DNA of 19,597 nucleotides from JAKANM01 sp964356495 (GTDB lineage Bacteria; Patescibacteriota; Patescibacteriia; Magasanikbacterales; GWA2-37-8): the NCBI GenBank assembly GCA_964356495.1, contig CAYHHR010000015.1, positions 1 through 19,597 on the forward strand, read 5' to 3'. This document shows, one piece after another, positions 6,360 to 11,919 of the stretch. Each line of letters starts with the position of its first letter. Positions within the stretch are counted from its first letter, which is position 1. Below the pieces are notes generated by a model, which saw only the letters and a list, made by a program, of their open reading frames with translations, had not been told where the DNA came from and did no database searches. A program made the position numbers and the translations under genes.

Positions 6360-6412
6360 TTTAGAGCCCAAAAGAAGCTAAAATACATAAAGTTGGTGGT
6401 TCCAGATGTCAT
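6332..6412 (-). CDS. Aromatic leader peptide of DAHP synthase (26 aa)
   Basis: ATG at 6412 (complement of 6410-6412), TAA at 6334-6332. Residues 8-15 are F-M-Y-F-S-F-F-W: four Phe, one Tyr and one Trp in eight codons; a further Phe is at 23. The tail from codon 18 (N-S-R-V-G-F-C-S-R) is encoded by antiterminator segment 1. The transcript start predicted from the -10 box is about 10 nt upstream of the ATG, with no Shine-Dalgarno. Role inferred: ribosomes stalling for lack of Phe (and perhaps Tyr or Trp) prevent termination before the DAHP synthase gene. It resembles pheA/pheST leaders of enterobacteria in logic, but with a three-segment rather than four-segment RNA. Confidence 0.75.
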   Translation of the reverse strand: MTSGTTNFMYFSFFWALNSRVGFCSR

Positions 6413-6428
6413 AAATTTATTACAAGTA

Positions 6429-6456
6429 ACTATACACCCCTCACAGAAAAAGGCAA
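6429..6456 (-). promoter_or_regulatory. Promoter of the DAHP synthase leader
   Basis: Minus strand TTGCCT (6456-6451), 16-nt spacer, TATAGT (6434-6429). It begins just after the ftsQ-side hairpin at 6458-6488. Confidence 0.6.
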
Positions 6457-6457
6457 G

Positions 6458-6491
6458 GCCCCCGAAAATTGTGGCAATTTTCGGGGGCACG
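6458..6491 (-). terminator. 14-bp hairpin, likely terminator of the ftsQ unit
   Basis: GCCCCCGAAAATTG (6458-6471), loop of 3, CAATTTTCGGGGGC (6475-6488), perfect. In the minus direction it is followed by CTTGCCTTTTT, a weak T tract that is also the -35 region of the next promoter. Confidence 0.6.
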
Positions 6492-6506
6492 ATTCTTATA
6501 CATTTT

Positions 6507-6561
6507 AGAACGGCTCAACAGCCTGTTGAGCCGTTCTTTTTGGCTCTACAGAGCCGTTTTT
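6507..6561. terminator. Two further adjacent hairpins downstream of ftsQ
   Basis: AGAACGGCTCAACA (6507-6520) with TGTTGAGCCGTTCT (6524-6537), followed by TTTTT in plus direction; then GGCTCT (6542-6547) with AGAGCC (6550-6555) followed by GTTTTT. The T runs point in the plus direction although the flanking genes are on the minus strand, so they may block antisense transcription or be bidirectional. Confidence 0.6.
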
Positions 6562-6579
6562 AAAATTGGCTATTTCCGG

Positions 6580-7425
6580 CTAATATGCCTTGTAAAAAAC
6601 CTTACTGCCGTAGCGCAAATCAACATAATCAACCGTGGACAAATCACCTGCCCCACCGAGATTGGGATCGGAAATAATAGCCCTAAAATTACTCAAAACC
6701 GAAACGAAATCGGCATCGCGACCAAAAATTAGGCGTGGTCCGACCAAGAGCTTTGCCTCAAAATCGGTGTCCGTTCGCTCGCGAAAAAACGAAACCGGGA
6801 AATCACTGTCTGCTAAATCTTTAGCAAAATCCAAAAGTGCGTAGAAATACTCAACCGAGGCGTATTCCTGTCTGATCGGATCCCCTTTGGATTTCGCTGA
6901 ATAAAATTTCAAATATTTAGTAGTAGAGCTACCGAGTATTGAATCCGGAGCAAAAATAAATCCATCTGCATCCAAGACAAAACAATGCTCAGTAACGCTT
7001 TTTGTAACTGTCGACGACTCCGCCTGACACCACAGTGCTTCAGGCGTCCGTTCAGTCAGCCTTATGGTAATTGCGTGAAGATTTTTAAAACTAATGGATA
7101 CTCGCTCAACCTGCGGAAATAATTCCAAAATTTTGTTCTCAATCGCACCTTTTGGATATAAAAGAATGTTCGCTCGAGATGCTGTGTACAAATAACGCCC
7201 AATCAAAAATTCTTCGGCCAAATCAGTAATTTCAGTCGGTACAATTGTCTTTGCACCCTCCACCTCCACATCACGAATAGTCACCCATTCATGCCCAGAA
7301 AGTAAAAATACCGATCCCCAGGCACCGAGCACACAAAAAATGACAAAAAAAGTCCGCCACAACAATGCGATCCGTCGCCTCTTGGCGAGCCGAGCAGATT
7401 TTAAATTGTGTGTCCGACCATGCAT
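6580..7425 (-). CDS. ftsQ: FtsQ/DivIB-like cell division protein
   Basis: A 281-aa bitopic membrane protein of the divisome. A basic N-terminus (HNLKSARLAKRRR) is followed by one membrane segment (~22-43, LLWRTFFVIFCVLGAW) and an extracytoplasmic POTRA-like domain: 'WVTIRDVEVEGAKTIVPTEI...' (~47-115) with 'LFPQVERVSISFKNLHAITIRLTERTPEALW', the classical beta-strand pattern of FtsQ. The later part ('DFEAKLLVGPRLIFGRDADF..NFRAII', ending 'VDYVDLRYGSKVFYKAY') matches the FtsQ beta domain ending 'yIDLRf..kv.yk'. FtsQ normally links FtsL/FtsB to FtsW/FtsI; none of these is adjacent. It lies 138 nt downstream of serS with its own weak -10 (TATAGA) 5 nt before ATG. Confidence 0.85.
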   Translation of the reverse strand: MHGRTHNLKSARLAKRRRIALLWRTFFVIFCVLGAWGSVFLLSGHEWVTIRDVEVEGAKTIVPTEITDLAEEFLIGRYLYTASRANILLYPKGAIENKILELFPQVERVSISFKNLHAITIRLTERTPEALWCQAESSTVTKSVTEHCFVLDADGFIFAPDSILGSSTTKYLKFYSAKSKGDPIRQEYASVEYFYALLDFAKDLADSDFPVSFFRERTDTDFEAKLLVGPRLIFGRDADFVSVLSNFRAIISDPNLGGAGDLSTVDYVDLRYGSKVFYKAY

Positions 7426-7563
7426 CGTAATCTATAGGGAGATAAAATGTTAGAACCGAATAAATGACCCGAGATGCGAGGCGCCGGCGAGGCTTGCGAC
7501 TAAAATGTATGTTTATTACATTGCGGGAGCAAACGGAGCCGGCAACAATGCATATTGGGTTAT
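7426..7563. other. Spacer between serS and ftsQ
   Basis: 138 bp without an ORF. It holds the ftsQ promoter region (minus TATAGA, 7436-7431 area), a GC-rich patch (about 7476-7500) and a small inverted repeat AATGTA/TACATT near 7505-7525. No strong terminator for serS is visible, so some read-through into ftsQ is possible. Confidence 0.4.
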
Positions 7564-8829
7564 TTATTTGGTTATAACTGACTTGCCGAAATATTTGTGG
7601 AGCACCTCTGGAATTTTAATCGAACCATCCGCCTGCTGATTATTCTCCACAAGCGAAACCAAAATACGAGGTGTTGGGATCGCAGTATTGTTTAGCGAGT
7701 GAGCATAACGAGTTTTCCCTTCCGCATCCTTGTAACGAATATTGAAACGACGACACTGAAAATCGTGGAAATAAGAAGCAGAAGAAATTTCACGATATTT
7801 TTGCTCCTTCGGCACCCAAATTTCAATATCATACTTTTTCACCTGACCCAGACCAAGATCGCCGCCGCAATTGATGACGGTGTGATACGGCAGACCGAGT
7901 GATTCTATAAACGCTTCGGTGTTGGCCTGCAACTCCTCGTGCAATTTCACCGATGTTTCGTGATTGGCCTCGCACAAAATTACCTGCTCAAATTTGTGAA
8001 ACTCGTGCACCCGAATCAAACCCTTGACATCTTTGTTGTAACTGCCGATCTCGCGCCGAAAACAAGGGGAAAAGGCCAAATATTTCAGCGGCAATTTGGA
8101 AAGATTGAGCACTTCCTCGGCATGAAAACCCATCATCGGCACTTCAGCGGTGCCGGCAAGCGCGTCACCATCCTGGGTCATATAAAAATCCTCAACATCG
8201 CCCGGAAGATGTCCCGTGCCATATAAATTTTGTTTTCGTACAATCACCGGCGGAATGACAAGTGTAAAACCGCGGGCGCCAAAAAATTCGCGCGCATAAT
8301 TCCAAATCGCAAAACACAATTCCGCACCTGGGCCGGTCAAAAAATATCCGCGAAAACCGTGCACCTTCACTCCCCGCTCGAAATCGGCCATGCCAAGCGC
8401 GGTCATGAGCTCCAGGTGATCTTTTGGTTCAAACGTAAAGTTCGGCTTTTCACCCCAAACTTTCACTTCGGCATTTTCTGAGTCAGTTGCACCTTCTGGA
8501 ACCGACATATCTGGAACATTTGGAACCTGGAGCATTAGAGCCTGCCAATCCTTCATAATCACTGCGAGATCCGCTTCCTCTTTTTGAAGCGACTCTTTCA
8601 GGATTTTCATTTCCGCAATCAATGCGTCGCGTTCGTCTCGAATTCCTGCTTTAGCAATTTTATCGTTAAAAGAGTTTTGCTCGGCGCGTTTTTTTTCGGA
8701 CGAGCCCATCAGCTCGCGACGACGATCGTCGAGCGCAATCAAGGCATTAATATCGACAGTAACGCACTTTTTCTTGGCGCCCGCGATCACTATGTCTCTA
8801 TTTTCTCGAATAAATTTAATATCAAGCAT
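7564..8829 (-). CDS. serS: Seryl-tRNA synthetase
   Basis: A 421-aa class II aminoacyl-tRNA synthetase charging tRNA-Ser. The N-terminal ~110 residues are the charged coiled coil that holds the long arm of tRNA-Ser (starts MLDIKFIREN, usual for SerRS). The catalytic core has motif 1 around 'GFTLVIPPVIV', the serine-site segment 'GTAEVPMMGFHAEEVL' (TAE loop), motif 2 'CFRREIGSYNKDVKGLIRVHEFHKFEQV', and motif 3 'AHSLNNTAIPTPRILVSLVENNQ' with the conserved Arg. Motif 3 has 'LNNTAIPTPR' in place of the common 'LNGSGLAVGR/LNGSALAVPR'. Length is normal. Two tandem -10-like boxes (TACTAT, TATACT) lie 14-25 nt before the ATG at 8829. Confidence 0.96.
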   Translation of the reverse strand: MLDIKFIRENRDIVIAGAKKKCVTVDINALIALDDRRRELMGSSEKKRAEQNSFNDKIAKAGIRDERDALIAEMKILKESLQKEEADLAVIMKDWQALMLQVPNVPDMSVPEGATDSENAEVKVWGEKPNFTFEPKDHLELMTALGMADFERGVKVHGFRGYFLTGPGAELCFAIWNYAREFFGARGFTLVIPPVIVRKQNLYGTGHLPGDVEDFYMTQDGDALAGTAEVPMMGFHAEEVLNLSKLPLKYLAFSPCFRREIGSYNKDVKGLIRVHEFHKFEQVILCEANHETSVKLHEELQANTEAFIESLGLPYHTVINCGGDLGLGQVKKYDIEIWVPKEQKYREISSASYFHDFQCRRFNIRYKDAEGKTRYAHSLNNTAIPTPRILVSLVENNQQADGSIKIPEVLHKYFGKSVITK

Positions 8830-8879
8830 GGGGAAGAGTGTTTAGTATATAGTAGGTAGTATATAGTATTGAGGACAAG

Positions 8880-8910
8880 AAAAAAAGCGCCCCGAGACAA
8901 ATTGGGGCGC
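8880..8910 (-). terminator. Terminator of the 68-aa gene
   Basis: On the minus strand GCGCCCC, 10-nt loop, GGGGCGC (8910-8887) followed by seven T. It separates the small gene from the serS promoter. Confidence 0.88.
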
Positions 8911-8950
8911 AAGAGATTGACGGGAAGAAAAGCTACTAGGTCTCCGCGGG

Positions 8951-9157
8951 CTAACCAACCTCGCATCCCGCGCAGTAAAGCTCGTAATTCGTCAGCGGTG
9001 CCGAGGCAAGAGCGACTTTTGCAAAAAGTGCACGCCACTCTTCAGATTCGCGACTGACCTTGCCGCGAAGAGCGTCGAGTTGACGACTGAGCTCATTATA
9101 CTGCGCGAGAAGAGTGGCGAACGGTAGTGGTTTTTTGGGATTCAGTGGTGTGCTCAT
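8951..9157 (-). CDS. Small hypothetical coiled-coil protein (68 aa)
   Basis: A family was not recognised. The 68-aa product is mostly helical, with a likely coiled coil at ~15-50 (LLAQYNELSRQLDALRGKVS, then EEWRALFAKVA) and a short tail containing two cysteines (YELYCAGCEVG). No signal peptide or membrane segment. Reality is supported by the strong intrinsic terminator about 40 nt downstream and by minus-strand TATAGT boxes at 9209-9219 that overlap the dprA promoter on the other strand, making a divergent pair. The 5' UTR would be about 50 nt and lacks a Shine-Dalgarno. A metal- or partner-binding role for the CxxC is only speculation. Confidence 0.6.
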   Translation of the reverse strand: MSTPLNPKKPLPFATLLAQYNELSRQLDALRGKVSRESEEWRALFAKVALASAPLTNYELYCAGCEVG

Positions 9158-9208
9158 GGGATGGAGGTGTTAGTGTGAACTAGAGCTCGCACACATACGC
9201 AAGCTCAA

Positions 9209-9221
9209 ACTATACTATAAT
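9209..9221. promoter_or_regulatory. Overlapping divergent -10 boxes for dprA and the 68-aa gene
   Basis: Plus-strand TATAAT (9216-9221) is 7 nt before the dprA ATG; minus-strand TATAGT occurs at 9219-9214 and 9214-9209. No good -35 is seen for dprA. Confidence 0.5.
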
Positions 9222-9228
9222 AATAGTA

Positions 9229-10083
9229 ATGCAAAAATTGCCGAGTAACAAGTGGCCTTCTCGTCTGAAAGAAATCCCCGACAAGCCAAAAGAACTTTGG
9301 ATCGAGGGGCGATTGCCGCCCGACGAGCATAAATATCTTTGTGTCGTTGGCGCGCGCAAATATTCGGAGTACGGAAAACAAGCGGTGGAAAAATTGATTG
9401 CCGGCCTTCGCGGATATCCGGTCGTTATCGTCTCCGGGCTCGCCCTCGGCATTGATTCAATCGCCCACCATGCGGCACTCGACGCGGGGCTCACTACCCT
9501 TGCCATACCGGGTTCCGGCCTCGACCCAAGCGTGCTGTATCCCGCCAGCCACCGGCAACTGGCCGAAAAAATTGTGGCGAAAGGCGGCGCGCTTCTTTCA
9601 GAATTTGAACCTGATTTCAAAGCCACCCCATACAGCTTTCCGCAACGCAACCGAATAATGGCCGGACTGTCAGACGCAGTACTCGTAGTTGAAGCGGAAC
9701 TCAAATCGGGCACCTTGATTACCTCAAAATACGCGACCGAATACAATCGTGATGTGTTCACAATCCCCGGCTCAATATTTTCGAGCACATCTGCCGGCCC
9801 TCACATGCTCATCCGACTCGGCGCAACACCGATCACCTCATCTGCAGAACTACTCGACGCTCTCGGCCTGGCTCCAACTGAACCCTCCACCCTAAACCCT
9901 AGCACCTATAGTGATTGTTCTCCCGACGAGCTAAAAATTATCGCTCTCCTCCAAACACCGACCTCTCGCGACGAACTCATCCGCGCATCGGGTCTCTCCG
10001 CTCGCGAAACCAACACCGTACTTTCAATGATGGAAATAAAGGGACTGATTAAAGAGAGCTTGGGCGAAATACATTTAACGTAA
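9229..10083 (+). CDS. dprA: DNA processing protein DprA
   Basis: A 284-aa DprA/Smf protein that binds incoming single-stranded DNA in natural transformation and loads RecA. The Rossmann-like core shows 'CVVGARKYSEYGKQA', 'VSGLALGIDSIAHHAALDAG', 'AIPGSGLDPSVLYPASHR', 'GALLSEFEPDFKATPYSFPQRNR' and 'VVEAELKSGTLITSKYATEYNRDVFTIPGS'. The C-terminus (~222-284, SPDELKIIALLQTPTSRDELIRASGL..NTVLSMMEIKGLIKE) is the winged-helix domain found in many DprA proteins; the N-terminal SAM-like domain is missing, making it shorter than E. coli Smf. DprA is commonly retained in CPR genomes together with com genes, none of which is in the window. Start at ATG 9229 fits the -10 box 7 nt upstream. Confidence 0.95.
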   Translation: MQKLPSNKWPSRLKEIPDKPKELWIEGRLPPDEHKYLCVVGARKYSEYGKQAVEKLIAGLRGYPVVIVSGLALGIDSIAHHAALDAGLTTLAIPGSGLDPSVLYPASHRQLAEKIVAKGGALLSEFEPDFKATPYSFPQRNRIMAGLSDAVLVVEAELKSGTLITSKYATEYNRDVFTIPGSIFSSTSAGPHMLIRLGATPITSSAELLDALGLAPTEPSTLNPSTYSDCSPDELKIIALLQTPTSRDELIRASGLSARETNTVLSMMEIKGLIKESLGEIHLT

Positions 10084-10084
10084 A

Positions 10085-10458
10085 TTGAGAGCCCCGCCAT
10101 ATACGCCATAGCGCAGATGATATAGTTTGATTAACGGCTCAGTAGTAACCACTGAGCCGTTGTCCCCGTTTGCAACTGGCGGAGGCTTACCGGGGTTATA
10201 CAATAGTAGAAGTTGGTACGGCAATGGACAAAGCGCAATGCGGGAGGACCCGACCGCAGGTTGATCAGTGACCCGGCACTGATTGAACCCAAGGGCTTCG
10301 GCCCCGGTCACCGTCGGTGGCAATTATAACCACCCGCCTCCCAATGGTCGCATCGCGACCGCTCGCAACGGTCCTTGTGCCGAAAGCAACAGTTGCGGCT
10401 ACTCCGCAAGGACAGCCGCAGCGACCCCGGAGTTCCGCAAGGACTCCGGGTGTTTTCG
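10085..10458 (+). other. GC-rich hairpin-rich non-coding stretch, candidate structured RNA of unknown class
   Basis: No coding frame is convincing; plus-strand frames carry stops or have biased composition. Hairpins seen: AACGGCTCAGT/ACTGAGCCGTT (10133-10161), ATCAGTG/CACTGAT (10264-10283), GGGC-TTCG-GCCC with a UUCG tetraloop (10293-10304), GGTCGC/GCGACC (10346-10360), GTTGCGGCT/AGCCGCAGC with an inner TCC-GCAA-GGA (10392-10422), and CCCGGAGTTCC-GCAA-GGACTCCGGG (10426-10450) followed by TGTTTTC, which looks like a terminator. UUCG and GNRA tetraloops favour a functional RNA. I could not match RNase P, tmRNA, SRP or 6S consensus elements. A decayed gene is the alternative. Confidence 0.4.
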
Positions 10459-10483
10459 TTCCTATATTTAAAAAATAGAAAAA

Positions 10484-10620
10484 TGAACCGCCCCGCGGCA
10501 GAGCCGACGGGGTATCAGGAGCATTCGCTTCACTCATCCTGATACGCGGCAGAGCCGGGGGGTATTCACCGATTAGCTCCTCGGCTCGGAAATGGCAAAA
10601 TCAGAATTTTTCCATTTCTT
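10484..10620. repeat. Composite intergenic repeat element with duplicated CGCGGCAGAGCCG
   Basis: CGCGGCAGAGCCG occurs twice (about 10494-10506 and 10543-10555), each followed by a GGGGTAT-like end. Between them GTATCAGGA and TCCTGATAC form a 9-bp inverted repeat. To the right GAAATGGCAAAAT / ATTTTTCCATTTC (about 10589-10618) is a 13-bp hairpin with one mismatch, flanked by purine-rich linkers such as CGGCTCGG. It has the look of a REP-like or non-autonomous mobile unit. No transposase is present. Confidence 0.6.
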
Positions 10621-10674
10621 CTCTCGCCCTACGTCGCTAATAAAATATTGGAAAATATAAGAATCGCAAAAAAC

Positions 10675-10720
10675 GAAAAGTAACATATCTTATGCTATAG
10701 CATAAGATATGTTACTTTTC
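10675..10720. repeat. 46-bp perfect palindrome
   Basis: Bases 10675-10697 are the exact reverse complement of 10698-10720 (arms begin GAAAAGTAACATATC). The centre is GCTATAGC. It could form a cruciform or a 20-bp RNA hairpin and lies upstream of the candidate small RNA. Confidence 0.92.
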
Positions 10721-10758
10721 AGATTATTAGTTTTTATTTTAAAACAATGAGATACATT

Positions 10759-10786
10759 TTGACTTTTATCCGCAAGGGAGTATTGT
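10759..10786 (+). promoter_or_regulatory. Promoter of the candidate small RNA
   Basis: TTGACT (10759-10764), 16-nt spacer, TATTGT (10781-10786). Transcription would start near 10793. Confidence 0.55.
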
Positions 10787-10792
10787 TCTAGC

Positions 10793-10930
10793 CGACAGGG
10801 TGAACAACATGTGGTTTGATAAGTTCTGCACATGGGCTAGGCTAGCTTCATACTAAACCGTATTGGACTTGGCCGATGCTTGCCTGTCTCGACCCCGGGG
10901 CGATCACGTTCGCTCCGGGGTTCTCTTTTT
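10793..10930 (+). ncRNA. Candidate ~138-nt small RNA (or leader with a Trp/Phe/Tyr-containing 15-codon ORF)
   Basis: Bounded by a promoter and a strong terminator: ACCCCGGGGCGA (10892-10903), loop TCACGT, TCGCTCCGGGGT and TCTCTTTTTT. Inside, GACAGG (10794-10799) pairs with CCTGTC (10883-10888) as a closing stem, CATGTG (10808-10813) pairs with CACATG, and GGCTAGG can pair with CTTGGCC. A 15-codon ORF, M-W-F-D-K-F-C-T-W-A-R-L-A-S-Y (10809-10856), follows AGGGTG and is rich in aromatic residues, but no antiterminator equivalent to those of the three clear attenuators overlaps it, and the next gene has its own promoter. RNA class not recognised. Confidence 0.5.
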
Positions 10931-10939
10931 TATAAATTT

Positions 10940-10969
10940 TTGACACAAAATGTAAAGATGTGCTATACC
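10940..10969 (+). promoter_or_regulatory. Promoter of the 262-aa orphan gene
   Basis: TTGACA (10940-10945), 18-nt spacer, TATACC (10964-10969). The 5' UTR of about 60 nt contains GTCTTTGCAAAGAC, a short self-complementary element, and AAGGA about 10 nt before the ATG. Confidence 0.6.
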
Positions 10970-11036
10970 TACCCTTAGACAGATGTCTCTAAACAACTGG
11001 GTCTTTGCAAAGACTCGCAAATAAGGAACACCCCTA

Positions 11037-11825
11037 ATGAACCCTCCTACCTACCGCACTGCTGAAAGTTTCCGACAATGGCTCGGGCGCACAGATGTGC
11101 CTCCGACGAAAGACTTACTTGATTGGTGTTACTACGGTTTTGGCCGAGGGCGGGGCGCAGATGACCCGAACCACGAACTGTTCAAGGCTCTGCCCGAAAA
11201 TGGAACTGGATCAGTGTCGAGGAAAAAGCTCGCTCTTCGAATTGCCCGTGCCCTCAACGAGCGTCCGGATCTCGCGTTCCCCTATCCCGGCTATGACAAA
11301 GCCCCGGACCATCTGCTCTACGACCTACTCTCCCTTGCCACCAATCTCGCCTGTCCAAACGAACTGTTCCGCTCTCTTTGGAATGTTCGAGAAGCCCTCA
11401 TGCACAAAAACATGGTAAACTGGCCGAGAACACGAATGGCACTGACCCATGCACTAATTAGCAATCAACTATACCACCCCGGACTCCAGGAGGTCTGGCT
11501 AGCCATGACCACTGGACAAGGCGATTCCGTTCTGGTTGGCCCTCCGTGGATAGGATTTTGGGGCATCGGCATGATGCCGGGGACAGAGAAGGAGCGTCCC
11601 GACGAGGCAGCAGTGAGCCAGGGGCTTTTGAACTTGGCAAAATGGTTTTTCGCTCATGATCCGGAGCATAGTTACAATCGTTTTTGCGAACAGGCATTCT
11701 GGCTGAGAAAACTTTGGAAACTACCGACTGATTACTTCGTCTTAATGGCGGAAAAATATCAGTGGGCTCAAAAAGGGTGTCCGTGGAACTCAACTGAAAT
11801 CGCCAGCATGCTGTCCGAAGCCTGA
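11037..11825 (+). CDS. Hypothetical protein, 262 aa, no recognised family
   Basis: I do not recognise this protein. It is soluble-looking (no signal peptide or membrane span), rich in Trp and aromatic residues (for example FRQWLG, LLDWCYYGFG, WIGFWGIGMM, FWLRKLWKLP) and mostly alpha-helical by eye. A basic helix 'SRKKLALRIARALNERPDL' lies at ~60-78, and a 'LYDLLSLATNLACPNELFRSLWNVREAL' helix pair follows, so a helical-repeat or HEAT-like protein is conceivable. The start is supported by AAGGA upstream and by the promoter at 10940-10969; a terminator follows the stop. Base composition looks more GC-rich than glcD or rsh, similar to lysC and the DAHP synthase gene, which may hint at transfer. 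Confidence 0.78.
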   Translation: MNPPTYRTAESFRQWLGRTDVPPTKDLLDWCYYGFGRGRGADDPNHELFKALPENGTGSVSRKKLALRIARALNERPDLAFPYPGYDKAPDHLLYDLLSLATNLACPNELFRSLWNVREALMHKNMVNWPRTRMALTHALISNQLYHPGLQEVWLAMTTGQGDSVLVGPPWIGFWGIGMMPGTEKERPDEAAVSQGLLNLAKWFFAHDPEHSYNRFCEQAFWLRKLWKLPTDYFVLMAEKYQWAQKGCPWNSTEIASMLSEA

Positions 11826-11837
11826 CAATATTCTCAA

Positions 11838-11870
11838 TCGCCCTGATCGATTTTCGGGGCGGTTTTTCTT
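11838..11870 (+). terminator. Terminator of the orphan gene
   Basis: CGCCC (11839-11843) with GGGCG (11857-11861), a TGATCGATTTTCG loop, then TTTTTCTTTTC. Confidence 0.75.
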
Positions 11871-11878
11871 TTCAAAAT

Positions 11879-11907
11879 TTGCAAAAAAAATTACTTCTGT
11901 GTAATAC
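11879..11907 (+). promoter_or_regulatory. Promoter of topA
   Basis: TTGCAA (11879-11884), 17-nt spacer, TAATAC (11902-11907), 12 nt before the ATG. Confidence 0.55.
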
Positions 11908-11919
11908 TTACCTTTAATT

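Noticed and set aside
8869..9057. Plus-strand 62-codon frame rich in Arg/Lys
   Set aside because: Antisense to the 68-aa gene and its terminator; begins inside the serS promoter region.
9210..9788. Long minus-strand frame opposite dprA
   Set aside because: Mirror frame of a strongly conserved gene; no promoter or ribosome site, no recognisable motif.
10265..10537. Coding frames of 62 and 90 codons on either strand of the GC-rich spacer
   Set aside because: Both overlap stable hairpins and the repeat element, lack ribosome sites and have composition dictated by GC-rich repeats.
10809..10856. A fourth leader-peptide attenuator (Trp/Phe/Tyr)
   Set aside because: The terminator arm has no complementary segment in the ORF as in the three clear cases, and the next gene has its own promoter; kept only as a small-RNA candidate.
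10085..10930. RNase P RNA, tmRNA, SRP RNA, 6S RNA or a tRNA
   Set aside because: None of the conserved marks I know (GAGGAAAGTCC, tRNA-like T arm with tag ORF, GGAAGCAGC, cloverleaf) is present.
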